Shown here: positions 16,441 through 24,747 of the stretch, in pieces
How positions within the stretch are numbered: the stretch's first letter is position 1
Layout of the letters: each line of letters begins with the position of its first letter
Position numbers and translations under genes: made by a program
From: Devosia sp.
Lineage (GTDB): Bacteria; Pseudomonadota; Alphaproteobacteria; Rhizobiales; Devosiaceae
Direction: 5' to 3'
NCBI RefSeq assembly: GCF_017744655.1
Contig: NZ_JAGIAW010000014.1
Location: 62,001 to 126,000 of the forward strand
Length of the DNA: 64,000 nucleotides
The notes under the pieces: model-generated
What the model saw: the letters and a program-made list of their open reading frames with translations, nothing else
Told to the model about the DNA's origin: nothing
Database searches by the model: none

Positions 16441-17333
16441 TCACTATTTTCGGCTCCACCAATCTCGATCAGGTCGGCACAGTCAGCCGTCTGCCGCGGC
16501 CCGGGGAGACGGTCGCCGGTGGCACTTTTTCCATGGCGCCGGGCGGCAAGGGCGCCAATCAGGCTCTGGCTGCGCGACGAGCCGGTGCCGAAGTTCGGCA
16601 TGTCTCGGCCGTCGGCAACGATGCCTTTGCCGATATGGCGCTGGATCTTTTGCGACAGGGCGGCGTGGACCTTTCAAGCCTGAGCCAGGTCGAGGCGGCG
16701 ACAGGCATCGCGATGATCTTTGTCGATGCGGAGGGCGAGAACGTCATCGCCGTGCTGCCGGGGGCCAATGGCACGATGAGCACGGAGGATGCCGAGCGGC
16801 ATCTTGCAAGCCTCACGGCAAACGACACCCTCCTGGTGCAACAGGAAATACCGCAGGCAGCAACGCGCCGGGCGCTCGAAATCGCGCGCAGCAAGGGAAC
16901 ACGCAGTGTGCTCAACACAGCCCCCTTTCTCGCCGACACCGCCGACCTCGCGCCACTGGCCGATATTGTCGTCGCCAACGAGACCGAATTTTCGCTCCTG
17001 ACCGGCCGTCCCATCGCCGACCTCGAGGCCGCCGCGACCGCTTGGGTGCAAAGAACCGGACGTACCATTGTCGTCACGCTGGGGCCGGAAGGCGCCTATG
17101 CGCGAACCCCGCGAGGCAGTTTTTTCGTGCCGGCTCACCGGGTCGAACCGGTCGACACGGTTGGCGCAGGCGACACTTTTTGCGGCTATCTCGCCGCGGG
17201 ACTCGATGCCGGCCTATCGCTCGAAGAGGCCATGCGGCGCGCCGCCATTGCCGGGAGCCTCGCCTGCTGCCATGCCGGCGCGCAACCGGCCATTCCCACC
17301 AAAGCCGAGGTCGACGCGATCAGCGTGGCATAG
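16437..17333 (+). CDS. rbsK: Ribokinase (PfkB family)
   Basis: A 298-residue PfkB-family sugar kinase. The N-terminal GGKGANQALAARRAG motif (about residues 40-54) and the C-terminal DTVGAGDTFCGYLAAGL motif, with catalytic Asp in GAGD, fit ribokinase. It overlaps the riboflavin kinase stop by ATGA (16437-16440), a sign of translational coupling. In a riboflavin-cleaving pathway it would phosphorylate the released ribose to ribose-5-phosphate, as RcaD does in Microbacterium. No ribose transporter genes lie nearby, which also argues for ribose arising inside the cell. Confidence 0.9.
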   Translation: MITIFGSTNLDQVGTVSRLPRPGETVAGGTFSMAPGGKGANQALAARRAGAEVRHVSAVGNDAFADMALDLLRQGGVDLSSLSQVEAATGIAMIFVDAEGENVIAVLPGANGTMSTEDAERHLASLTANDTLLVQQEIPQAATRRALEIARSKGTRSVLNTAPFLADTADLAPLADIVVANETEFSLLTGRPIADLEAAATAWVQRTGRTIVVTLGPEGAYARTPRGSFFVPAHRVEPVDTVGAGDTFCGYLAAGLDAGLSLEEAMRRAAIAGSLACCHAGAQPAIPTKAEVDAISVA

Positions 17334-17359
17334 CCATCCTGCCGCAAAGGACGTAGACA

Positions 17360-17392
17360 GCGGCCCGCCAGTCATGCAGTGACTGGGCCGCC
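17360..17392 (+). other. Hairpin between ribokinase and nasT
   Basis: GCGGCC...CAGTCA and TGACTG-GGCCGC pair with a small bulge around a TGCAG loop. It is a plausible 3' boundary of the riboflavin locus, but no T-tract follows, so termination is not assured. Confidence 0.35.
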
Positions 17393-17414
17393 GACACCCT
17401 TGCAGTTGAGGTCC

Positions 17415-18002
17415 ATGGCAGAGTCGCTCTCGATTCTGGTGATTGACGACAACGCGATCCGCGCCTCGATCATCGAGGCCGGACTGCGCGAGGCCGGCCA
17501 TGCTTCCGTGCGCGTCATCACCGATATCGAGGATGTCGCGCAGCGCATCGGCGAGATCGCGCCAGATGTGGTCATCATCGACCTCGAAAATCCCAATCGC
17601 GACGTGCTGGAGCACTTTTTTGCCCTGAGCCGCACCATCAAGCGGCCCATCGCCATGTTCGTCGACAAATCCGACCCGACCGAAATCGAGGCTGCGGTCG
17701 ATGCCGGCGTTTCCGCCTATGTGGTGGACGGACTGCGCAAAGACCGCATCAAGCCGATCCTCGACATGGCCATCGTCCGCTTTCGCGCCTTTTCGCGGCT
17801 GCGCGATGAGCTCGAAGCCGCTCGCTCCGAATTGCAGGGGCGCAAGGTGATCGACAAGGCCAAGGGCATTCTGATGTCGACCCGCGGCCTTTCGGAAGAC
17901 GATGCCTATGCCCTGCTGCGCACGACAGCAATGAACCAGAACCGCAAAATTGCCGAGATCGCCCAGGCGCTGGTCACTGCTTCAGAATTGCTGGGACCAT
18001 GA
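17415..18002 (+). CDS. nasT: ANTAR-domain response regulator NasT
   Basis: A 195-residue protein. A pseudo-receiver domain (LSILVIDDNAI and VVIIDLEN) is followed by a coiled linker and a C-terminal ANTAR RNA-binding domain (GRKVIDKAKGILMSTRGLSE, then DAYALLRTTAMNQNRKIAEI, residues about 135-190). NasT binds paired hexaloop hairpins in leader RNA and prevents termination; NasS holds it inactive without nitrate or nitrite. The start ATG 17415 has GAGG upstream. Its RNA target is visible in front of nirB (19416-19456). It lies 16 bases before nasS. Confidence 0.93.
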   Translation: MAESLSILVIDDNAIRASIIEAGLREAGHASVRVITDIEDVAQRIGEIAPDVVIIDLENPNRDVLEHFFALSRTIKRPIAMFVDKSDPTEIEAAVDAGVSAYVVDGLRKDRIKPILDMAIVRFRAFSRLRDELEAARSELQGRKVIDKAKGILMSTRGLSEDDAYALLRTTAMNQNRKIAEIAQALVTASELLGP

Positions 18003-18018
18003 GGAAGGAATTCGCGTC

Positions 18019-19242
18019 ATGGGCCTGACCCAGATCACTGCCGGATATGTGCCCCTGCTCGATAGCGCGGTGCTGCTAGCCGCCGAAGAATTCGGCTTTG
18101 CCGAGAGCGAGGGGCTGCATCTCAATCTCGTGCGCGAAACCTCCTGGGCCAACATTCGCGACCGCGTCGCCATCGGTCATCTCGACGTCGCCCACATGCT
18201 CGGCCCCATGCCCCTCAGCGCCAATCTTGGCCTCACACCGCTCGACGCAGCGGTGATTGCTCCCATGGCGCTCGGTCTCGGCGGCGCTGCCATCACCATG
18301 TCTAATGCCATCTGGGCCAAAATGGCCGAAGCGGGCGCGCCCGAAGATGGCGCGCCCGGCCCTGTTGGTGCGGCCCTCCGAAAAGTCATTGCGGATCGCG
18401 CACGCTCCGGCGAGTCCCATCTGCGCCTCGCCGTGGTGCACCCTGAAAGCGCCCACAACTATGCCCTGCGCTACTGGCTGAAGGCCTCCGGCATCGATCC
18501 CGACCATGACGTCGATATCGTCATCGTGCCACCACCGCTGCAGGCCGATGCACTCGCCGCCAAGCGCACCGACGGGTTCTGCGTCGGCGAGCCCTTCGGC
18601 TCGGTCGCTGTGGCGCGCGGCGTCGGGCGCATCGTCACCACCAAAGGTCAGATCTGGCAGATGAGCCCGGACAAGGTCCTGGGTACGCGGCTGCAATGGG
18701 CCGAGCGTTTTCCCGAGCAACTGGCCGCCCTGCTGCGCTCTGCAACCCGCGCGGCGCGTTGGTGCGAAGACCCGTCCAATCACACTGCCCTGGCCGCCAT
18801 GCTGGCGCGCGAAGATCGACTGGGCATCGACGCCGATCTCATCTTGCGCGCACTCACCGGAAAACTGCAGTTCGAACCGGGTGTCGAAAAGGCGATACCA
18901 GACTTCTTCGTGGCCTATTCCCGCGCTGCCAATTTCCCCTGGGTCAGCCATGCACTCTGGTTCTATTCGCAGATGGTGCGCTGGGGTCAGGTGAGCCACA
19001 CAGCCGAAAACGCGAAAAAGGCCGTGACCAGCTACCGGCCCGATCTCTATCGCGCCGCCCTCTCCGGAATGGGCATGCCGGTGCCCGGCGCCAGCAGCAA
19101 GATCGAGGGCGCGCTGACCGAACCGACCGAAGTCGGCGCTGTCGGCGGACACCTGACACTCGGCCCGGATGGCTTCTTCGACGGCACCGATTTCGACCCC
19201 GAAAAGCTTGATGCCTACATCGTGGCACAACGCCGATCATGA
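18019..19242 (+). CDS. nasS: Nitrate/nitrite sensor NasS (NrtA-like, cytoplasmic)
   Basis: A 407-residue protein of the NrtA/CmpA binding-protein family that begins MGLTQITAGYVPLLDSAVLL with no signal peptide, as expected for the cytoplasmic sensor NasS rather than a transporter subunit. The start 18019 is set by GAGGAAGGAA eight bases upstream. Motifs such as GHLDVAHMLGPMPLSANLGL match the family. It should sequester NasT until nitrate or nitrite binds. Confidence 0.92.
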   Translation: MGLTQITAGYVPLLDSAVLLAAEEFGFAESEGLHLNLVRETSWANIRDRVAIGHLDVAHMLGPMPLSANLGLTPLDAAVIAPMALGLGGAAITMSNAIWAKMAEAGAPEDGAPGPVGAALRKVIADRARSGESHLRLAVVHPESAHNYALRYWLKASGIDPDHDVDIVIVPPPLQADALAAKRTDGFCVGEPFGSVAVARGVGRIVTTKGQIWQMSPDKVLGTRLQWAERFPEQLAALLRSATRAARWCEDPSNHTALAAMLAREDRLGIDADLILRALTGKLQFEPGVEKAIPDFFVAYSRAANFPWVSHALWFYSQMVRWGQVSHTAENAKKAVTSYRPDLYRAALSGMGMPVPGASSKIEGALTEPTEVGAVGGHLTLGPDGFFDGTDFDPEKLDAYIVAQRRS

Positions 19243-19363
19243 TCAGTAAATGGGCAGAATGCCGCACTGCCGTGCAAATCAGCACTTTAAGCAGATGAAT
19301 CAATTGCAGAGGCGGCCTGCGTAAAGCTCTGAATCCTATCAGTTTTCCGTGTGCCCTGCAGTT

Positions 19364-19380
19364 TGGCACACTTCCTGCAA
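19364..19380 (+). promoter_or_regulatory. Sigma-54 promoter of the nir operon
   Basis: TGGCAC-ACTTCC-TGCAA has GG and GC elements spaced exactly as -24/-12 in sigma-54 promoters. Transcription would start near 19390, just before the ANTAR leader hairpins. This implies NtrC-type nitrogen-limitation control. A weak GCAC/GTGC palindrome lies about 100 bases upstream, but no clear NtrC site pair was found. Confidence 0.75.
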
Positions 19381-19415
19381 TGATGGTCCCGAGCGCTTCG
19401 GCGCACTGAAATTCC

Positions 19416-19456
19416 GGCGTCCAACGATGGGCGCCACATATTGGCAACGCCGCCAA
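19416..19456 (+). promoter_or_regulatory. ANTAR (NasT) target: two hexaloop hairpins
   Basis: Hairpin P1: GGCGTCC (19416-19422), loop AACGAT, GGGCGCC (19429-19435). Hairpin P2: TTGGC (19441-19445), loop AACGCC, GCCAA (19452-19456). Both loops have six bases with A at position 1 and G at position 4, the known ANTAR signature, and a five-base linker joins them. P2 overlaps the 5' arm of the terminator at 19446, so the two are mutually exclusive. NasT bound to P1-P2 would allow read-through into nirB. Confidence 0.85.
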
Positions 19457-19513
19457 CCACAGTTTCTCCGTCCCATGGACGGGGTTCCTGCTGGTTGGCG
19501 GCGTTTTCGTTTT
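19446..19513 (+). terminator. Leader terminator of the nir operon
   Basis: AACGCCGCCAACCA (19446-19459) pairs perfectly with TGGTTGGCGGCGTT (19492-19505), followed by TTCGTTTT. The 32-base loop contains its own hairpin CCGTCC/GGACGG (19468-19482). The terminator ends ten bases before the nirB start, so it is the default off state released by NasT. Confidence 0.88.
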
Positions 19514-19522
19514 GGGAAGAAC

Positions 19523-21970
19523 ATGGCCGAAAAACTCGTCATCATCGGTGCAGGCATGGCTTCGGGGCGCATGCTGGAACATCTCTTCGAAACCGACCCC
19601 GGTCGCTACGACGTCACCCTCTTCGGCGCCGAACCGCGCGGCAATTACAACCGCATCATGCTCTCGCCGGTGCTGGCCGGTGAAAAGCGCTACGAGGACA
19701 TCATCACGCACGACGCCGATTGGTATGCCGCCAATAACGTCAATTGCCGCTTCGGCCAGACGGTCACGAAGATCGACCGCGAAGCCAAGTCCGTCTTCGC
19801 CGACGGCGTCGAGACCCCCTATGACCGACTGGTCATCGCAACAGGTTCGGCGCCCTTCATTCTTCCCATTCCCGGCAAGGACCTGCCTGGCGTCCGCGCC
19901 TTCCGCGATCTCGACGACGTCGAGGCCATGGTTGCCGTGGCCGAAAAACCCGACGCAAAAGCCGTGGTCATCGGCGGCGGTCTTTTGGGTCTCGAAGCTG
20001 CAGCCGCGCTGCGGGGGCGCGGCATGGAAGTCGTGGTTCTGCACCTCGCCGGGCACCTGATGGAGCGTCAGCTCGATGCCGCCGCCGGCTATCTCCTGCG
20101 CCGCGAACTCGAAGGCCGCGGCATTAAAGTGCACTGCAAGGCACAGACCAAGGCCATACTCGGCACCGACCGCGTGGAGGCCGTGGCGCTGGACGACGGC
20201 ACGATCTACCCGGCCGATCTCATCGTCATGGCTGCCGGCATACGGCCCGAAACACGCCTCGCTACCGACGCCGGCATCGAGATCAATCGCGGGATCGTCG
20301 TCAGCGATGCCATGGTGACGTCGGACCCCGACATTCTCGCTCTGGGCGAATGCGTCGAGCACAATGGCGCCGTCTATGGTCTCGTCGCCCCGCTCTACGA
20401 TATGGCCAAGGTGGCGGCGAAGACGCTGACCGGCATGGCAGCCGCCTTCAAGCCGGTGCAGACCGCCACGCAACTCAAGGTAACCGGCGTCAGCCTCTAT
20501 TCGGCCGGCGACTTTGCCGAGGCCGATGATCGCGAAGAAATCGTGCTGCGCGACGCCACAGCCGGCATCTACAAGCGCGTCGTGCTTAGGGATAACCGCA
20601 TCCTCGGCGCTGTGCTCTATGGCGATACGGCGGACGGCTCCTGGTTCTTCGATCTCCTCAAGCGCGGCACCGACATCGCCCAGATGCGCGACACCCTGAT
20701 CTACGGCCAGAGCTATAGCGGCGGTGCGTCTGCCGATCCGCTCGCTGCCGTTGCCGCTCTCCCCGCCGAAGCCGAAATCTGCGGCTGCAATGGCGTCTGC
20801 AAGGGCACCATCGCCAATGCGATCAATTCCAAGGGCCTGACTTCGCTCGACGACGTGCGAGCCCACACAAAGGCCTCTGCTTCCTGCGGCTCCTGCACCG
20901 GGCTCGTCGAAAAGCTGCTGATGGCCACCCTGGGTGACAAGTACAATCCCGCCGCCATCCAGCCGATGTGCAACTGCACCGAACTCGGCCATGACGAGGT
21001 GCGCCGCCTGATCGTGGCGCAGGAGCTGAAATCAATTCCCGCCGTGATGCAGGAATTGGGCTGGAAAACCTCCTGCGGCTGCGCCAAGTGCCGGCCGGCG
21101 CTCAACTACTACCTCGTCGCCAATTGGCCCGGCGAATATGAGGACGACGGCCAGTCACGGTTCATCAATGAACGCGTCCACGCCAATATCCAGAAGGACG
21201 GCACCTATTCGGTCGTGCCGCGCATGTTCGGCGGCCTCACAACCGCCAACGAATTGCGCGCCATTGCCGATGTCGCCGACAAGTTCGACGTTCCCACCAT
21301 CAAGGTGACGGGCGGCCAGCGCATCGACCTTCTGGGCATCAAGAAGGAAGACCTGCCCGCCGTCTGGGCCGATCTCAACAAGGCCGGCATGATGTCAGGC
21401 GCCGCCTATGCCAAGGGGCTGCGGACTGTAAAAACCTGTGTGGGCTCGGATTGGTGCCGCTTCGGCACGCAGGATTCCACCGGTCTCGGCGTCCGCATCG
21501 AAAAGTTCATGTGGGGCTCCTGGACCCCGGCAAAACTGAAGCTCGCCGTCTCCGGCTGCCCACGCAATTGCGCCGAGGCAACCTGCAAGGACATCGGCGT
21601 CATCTGCGTCGATAGCGGCTACGAAATCCATTTCGGCGGCGCAGCTGGTCTCGACATCAAGGGTACGGAAGTCCTGTGCCACGCCAAAACCGAGGACGAG
21701 GCGATGGAGATCATTGCCGCCTTGACCCAGCTCTATCGCGAGCAGGGCCGCTATCTCGAACGCATCTATAAATGGGCCAAGCGCGTCGGCTCGGACTCGA
21801 TCAAGGCCAATGTCGTGGAAGATCTCGGCAAGCGCCGCCAGCTCTTCGAGCGCTTCGTCTACTCGCAAAAATTCGCCCAGGTCGATCCTTGGGAAGAGCG
21901 CGTCAACGGCCGCGACGCCCACGAATTCGCGGCCATGGCCGATTTCCAGATGTTGCAGGCAGCGGAGTGA
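19523..21970 (+). CDS. nirB: Assimilatory nitrite reductase [NAD(P)H] large subunit
   Basis: An 815-residue enzyme reducing nitrite to ammonium. The N-terminal FAD/NAD domain starts KLVIIGAGMASGRMLEHL. The middle carries BFD-like [2Fe-2S] cysteines (ICGCNGVCKG near 420 and SCGSCTG near 455, then CGCAKCRPALNYY near 520). The C-terminal half is the sulfite/nitrite reductase domain with the siroheme-[4Fe-4S] cysteines in CVGSDWCRFG (about 638) and SGCPRNCAEATC (about 675). The start ATG 19523 follows GGGAAG and lies just after the leader terminator, which excludes the longer frame. It forms the holoenzyme with NirD. Confidence 0.95.
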   Translation: MAEKLVIIGAGMASGRMLEHLFETDPGRYDVTLFGAEPRGNYNRIMLSPVLAGEKRYEDIITHDADWYAANNVNCRFGQTVTKIDREAKSVFADGVETPYDRLVIATGSAPFILPIPGKDLPGVRAFRDLDDVEAMVAVAEKPDAKAVVIGGGLLGLEAAAALRGRGMEVVVLHLAGHLMERQLDAAAGYLLRRELEGRGIKVHCKAQTKAILGTDRVEAVALDDGTIYPADLIVMAAGIRPETRLATDAGIEINRGIVVSDAMVTSDPDILALGECVEHNGAVYGLVAPLYDMAKVAAKTLTGMAAAFKPVQTATQLKVTGVSLYSAGDFAEADDREEIVLRDATAGIYKRVVLRDNRILGAVLYGDTADGSWFFDLLKRGTDIAQMRDTLIYGQSYSGGASADPLAAVAALPAEAEICGCNGVCKGTIANAINSKGLTSLDDVRAHTKASASCGSCTGLVEKLLMATLGDKYNPAAIQPMCNCTELGHDEVRRLIVAQELKSIPAVMQELGWKTSCGCAKCRPALNYYLVANWPGEYEDDGQSRFINERVHANIQKDGTYSVVPRMFGGLTTANELRAIADVADKFDVPTIKVTGGQRIDLLGIKKEDLPAVWADLNKAGMMSGAAYAKGLRTVKTCVGSDWCRFGTQDSTGLGVRIEKFMWGSWTPAKLKLAVSGCPRNCAEATCKDIGVICVDSGYEIHFGGAAGLDIKGTEVLCHAKTEDEAMEIIAALTQLYREQGRYLERIYKWAKRVGSDSIKANVVEDLGKRRQLFERFVYSQKFAQVDPWEERVNGRDAHEFAAMADFQMLQAAE

Positions 21971-22311
21971 TGGCCATGAACGATTGGGTCGATATCGGGT
22001 GCCTGGAAGACGTTCCCCGCCGCGGCGCCCGTTGCATCAAGACGCCGCTGGGCAAGATCGCAGTCTTCCGCACTGCCGATGACAGGGTTTTCGCCATCGA
22101 CGATCAGTGCCCCCACAAGGGCGGCCCCCTGAGCCAGGGCATCGTCCATGGCGCGCAGGTCACCTGCCCGCTCCACAATTGGGTCTTCTCGCTCGAATCC
22201 GGCAACGCCCAGGGCGCCGACGAGGGCGCGGTGCGGACCTATCCGCTCCGCCTCCACCAGAACCGCATCCTCATAGATGTGCAGACATTTGCCGCCGCCA
22301 CCGCGGCCTGA
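21970..22311 (+). CDS. nirD: Nitrite reductase small subunit (Rieske-like)
   Basis: A 113-residue NirD. The Rieske-type ligands are present as CPHKGGP and CPLHNW (C-x-H and C-x2-H). The start ATG shares a base with the nirB stop (TGATG); ATG 21976 is a second option. In many NirD proteins the iron ligands are lost, while here both pairs are retained, which may mean a real [2Fe-2S] cluster. It is the partner subunit of NirB. Confidence 0.92.
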   Translation: MAMNDWVDIGCLEDVPRRGARCIKTPLGKIAVFRTADDRVFAIDDQCPHKGGPLSQGIVHGAQVTCPLHNWVFSLESGNAQGADEGAVRTYPLRLHQNRILIDVQTFAAATAA

Positions 22312-22354
22312 CCGCCCCATCCCTCGACACACCATCGACCTTCAGGAGAGTAAA

Positions 22355-23218
22355 ATGGACTACGTCGCCCCAACAGACTTCATCAAGAAGATGATCGACG
22401 CCGGCGAGGCCAAGGTCTTCATGTCCACGCGGGACACGTTGATCCGCGCCTTCATGGCCGGCGCCATCCTGGCGCTTGCCGCTGCCTTCGCCATCACCAT
22501 CAGCGTGCAGACCGGTCAACCGCTCGCCGGAGCAATCCTGTTCCCGGTCGGCTTCTGCCTGCTCTATCTCATGGGCTTTGATCTGCTCACCGGCGTCTTC
22601 ACGCTTGTACCGCTGGCCCTGATCGACAAACGCCCTGGCGTCACCATGGGCGGCGTATTGCGCAATTGGGGTCTCGTTTTTGCCGGCAATTTTGCCGGTG
22701 CGCTGACCGTTGCTTTGATGATGGCCGTCGTCGTCACCTTTGGATTCACGCAGGCACCCGATGCCGTGGGCGAACGCATCGGCCATATCGGCGAAGGCCG
22801 CACGCTCGGCTATGCCGCTCACGGCGCTGCCGGCATGCTGACCCTCTTCATCCGGGGCGTACTTTGCAACTGGATGGTGTCGACCGGGGTCGTCGCCGCC
22901 ATGATGTCCAATTCGGTCACCGGCAAGGTCCTGGGCATGTGGATGCCCATCATGCTCTTCTTCTACATGGGCTTTGAACATTCCATCGTGAACATGTTCC
23001 TCTTCCCCTCGGGCATTCTGCTGGGCGGAAAATTCTCCTTCTGGGACTACATGATCTGGAACGAGATCCCCACCGTTGTCGGCAATCTCGTCGGCGGCCT
23101 GACCTTTGTCGGCCTCACCCTCTACGCCACTCACAGCCGCACCGCCCCCTCGCGCAAAAAGCCCTCGTCCGTCGGCGCCGTGCGCGAAGTCAATGCCAGC
23201 CCCGTAGCGGCCGAATAA
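22355..23218 (+). CDS. Formate/nitrite transporter family channel (NirC-like)
   Basis: A 287-residue FNT membrane protein with six helices. The family pattern AGAILALAAAFAITI in helix 1 and the YMGFEHSIVNMFLFPSGILL stretch in the latter half, with the central conserved His, are present. The start 22355 follows CAGGAGAG. Its place between nirD and cysG indicates nitrite uptake (or export at overload). The C-terminus has an unusual basic serine/proline tail (TAPSRKKPSSVGAV). It is co-transcribed with nirBD. Confidence 0.9.
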   Translation: MDYVAPTDFIKKMIDAGEAKVFMSTRDTLIRAFMAGAILALAAAFAITISVQTGQPLAGAILFPVGFCLLYLMGFDLLTGVFTLVPLALIDKRPGVTMGGVLRNWGLVFAGNFAGALTVALMMAVVVTFGFTQAPDAVGERIGHIGEGRTLGYAAHGAAGMLTLFIRGVLCNWMVSTGVVAAMMSNSVTGKVLGMWMPIMLFFYMGFEHSIVNMFLFPSGILLGGKFSFWDYMIWNEIPTVVGNLVGGLTFVGLTLYATHSRTAPSRKKPSSVGAVREVNASPVAAE

Positions 23219-23239
23219 CTACCGAAAGGAGACCGGGAG

Positions 23240-24667
23240 ATGCACATCGTCACGCGCCAGCCAGGTGAAGCACAGCGTCCGCGCCTTGCCGCCCTCTCGA
23301 CCCTTCCGGTCTTCTATACTCTCACCGGCAAGCGCGTTCTGCTTGCCGGTGGCTCGGAAGCGGCGGCCTGGAAGGCCGAACTGCTGGCCGCAACCGGCGC
23401 CATGGTCGAAGTCGCCGCTCCCGAGGCAGAACTTTCCGAAGAAATGCTCGGCCTTGCAGGCTCCGGTCAGGTCACGCTTCTTGGTTGCCATTGGACTGTC
23501 ATCTCGTTGGACGGCTATGTCATGGCGGTGGGCGATTGCGAGGACGAAGAGGAAGCCGCCCACTTTGCCGCTGCCGCGCGCCGTTTCGGCGTGCCGGCCA
23601 ATGTCATCGACAAACCGGCCTTCTGCGATTTCCAGTTCGGCTCCATCGTCAATCGCTCGCCGCTGGTCGTAGGCATTTCCACCTCAGGCGCCGCGCCTAT
23701 TCTCGGCCAGGCAGTGCGTCAGCGGGTGGAAGCCATGCTGCCCAAAAGCCTGACCGACTGGGCCGGCCTTGCCCGGCACATCCGCGAACGAGCCACGAGC
23801 CTGCTTGATCCCGGCCCGGAACGCCGCCACTTCTGGCAGCGCCTCGCAGATAGGGCATTTCACACTCCCGCTGAAGAAGCCGAACTCGAAAATTGGATTG
23901 CCGAAGCCAAGGGTACCGAAGGGGGCCGCGTGACCCTCGTCGGCGCAGGCCCCGGCGACGCCGAGTATCTCACCCTCAAAGCCATGCGCGCCCTGCAGGC
24001 CGCCGACGTCATCCTCTTCGACGATCTCGTCTCCGACGACGTGCTCGAACTGGCGCGACGCGAAGCCAAGCGCATTCTCGTCGGCAAACGCGGCGGCCGT
24101 GATAGCTGCAAGCAGGAAGACATCAACCGCACCATGATCACCCTCGCCAAGGCAGGTCGCCATGTGGTGCGTCTCAAATCCGGCGACCCGATGATCTTCG
24201 GCCGGGCCGGCGAAGAGATCGCCGAACTCAATCGCGCCGGCATTCCGGTCGACGTCGTCCCGGGCATCACCACCGCCTTGGCCCTCGCTTCCGAACTAAA
24301 GCTGTCGCTGACCCACCGCGATTGCGCCCAGTCCGTTCGCTTCGTCACCGCCCATAGCCGCGATGGCAAACTGCCGGCCAATCTCGATTGGACCGCCCTC
24401 GCTGACAAATCGACAACCCACCTCTACTACATGGCCGGCCGCACTTCGGGTGAACTGGTGGCTAGCCTCCTCGCTGCCGGCCTCGCCCCCGACACGCCGG
24501 TAATCTTCGCCTCCAATGTCAGCCGCCCCAGCCAAAACATCATTCACACCTGCCTGCACCGGGCCGCGGAAGAGTCCAAAAAGCTCGATCTCGACGGCCC
24601 CATCATCCTCGGCATTGGTTCGGCCTTGCGCCTGCCCGCCGAGGCGCAATTGCGGGCCACGGCCTGA
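23240..24667 (+). CDS. cysG: Trifunctional siroheme synthase
   Basis: A 475-residue CysG. The N-terminal precorrin-2 dehydrogenase/ferrochelatase part starts FYTLTGKRVLLAGGSEAAAW and carries NVIDKPAFCDFQFGSIVNRS. The C-terminal uroporphyrinogen-III methyltransferase part carries VTLVGAGPGDAEYLTLKAMR, VGKRGG and VVRLKSGDPMIFGRAGEE. It makes the siroheme needed by NirB, which explains its place at the end of the nir operon. AAGGAGA precedes the start. Confidence 0.95.
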   Translation: MHIVTRQPGEAQRPRLAALSTLPVFYTLTGKRVLLAGGSEAAAWKAELLAATGAMVEVAAPEAELSEEMLGLAGSGQVTLLGCHWTVISLDGYVMAVGDCEDEEEAAHFAAAARRFGVPANVIDKPAFCDFQFGSIVNRSPLVVGISTSGAAPILGQAVRQRVEAMLPKSLTDWAGLARHIRERATSLLDPGPERRHFWQRLADRAFHTPAEEAELENWIAEAKGTEGGRVTLVGAGPGDAEYLTLKAMRALQAADVILFDDLVSDDVLELARREAKRILVGKRGGRDSCKQEDINRTMITLAKAGRHVVRLKSGDPMIFGRAGEEIAELNRAGIPVDVVPGITTALALASELKLSLTHRDCAQSVRFVTAHSRDGKLPANLDWTALADKSTTHLYYMAGRTSGELVASLLAAGLAPDTPVIFASNVSRPSQNIIHTCLHRAAEESKKLDLDGPIILGIGSALRLPAEAQLRATA

Positions 24668-24747
24668 CCATAAGGCGATTGATCTTGCCGCGAGGGGGCG
24701 GATTGAGCCATTGATGTCCGCGTGTTGAACGCTGGCATGCCGTGCGG

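Noticed and set aside
15531..17333. General riboflavin biosynthesis locus
   Set aside because: No ribA, ribB, ribD, ribE or ribH gene and no FMN riboswitch; the kinase lacks the FAD synthetase half. A ribokinase has no role in biosynthesis.
19261..19285. NtrC binding site
   Set aside because: GCAC/GTGC words are present but not with the required spacing, so no NtrC site is annotated.
19349..19371. GTGTGCC/GGCACAC stem taken as an ANTAR hairpin
   Set aside because: Its loop has nine bases without the A1/G4 pattern, and it lies within the sigma-54 promoter, upstream of the predicted transcript start.
18944..20992. 682-codon open frame on the minus strand over nasS and nirB
   Set aside because: No family likeness and it crosses the nir promoter and terminator; it is a shadow of the plus-strand genes.
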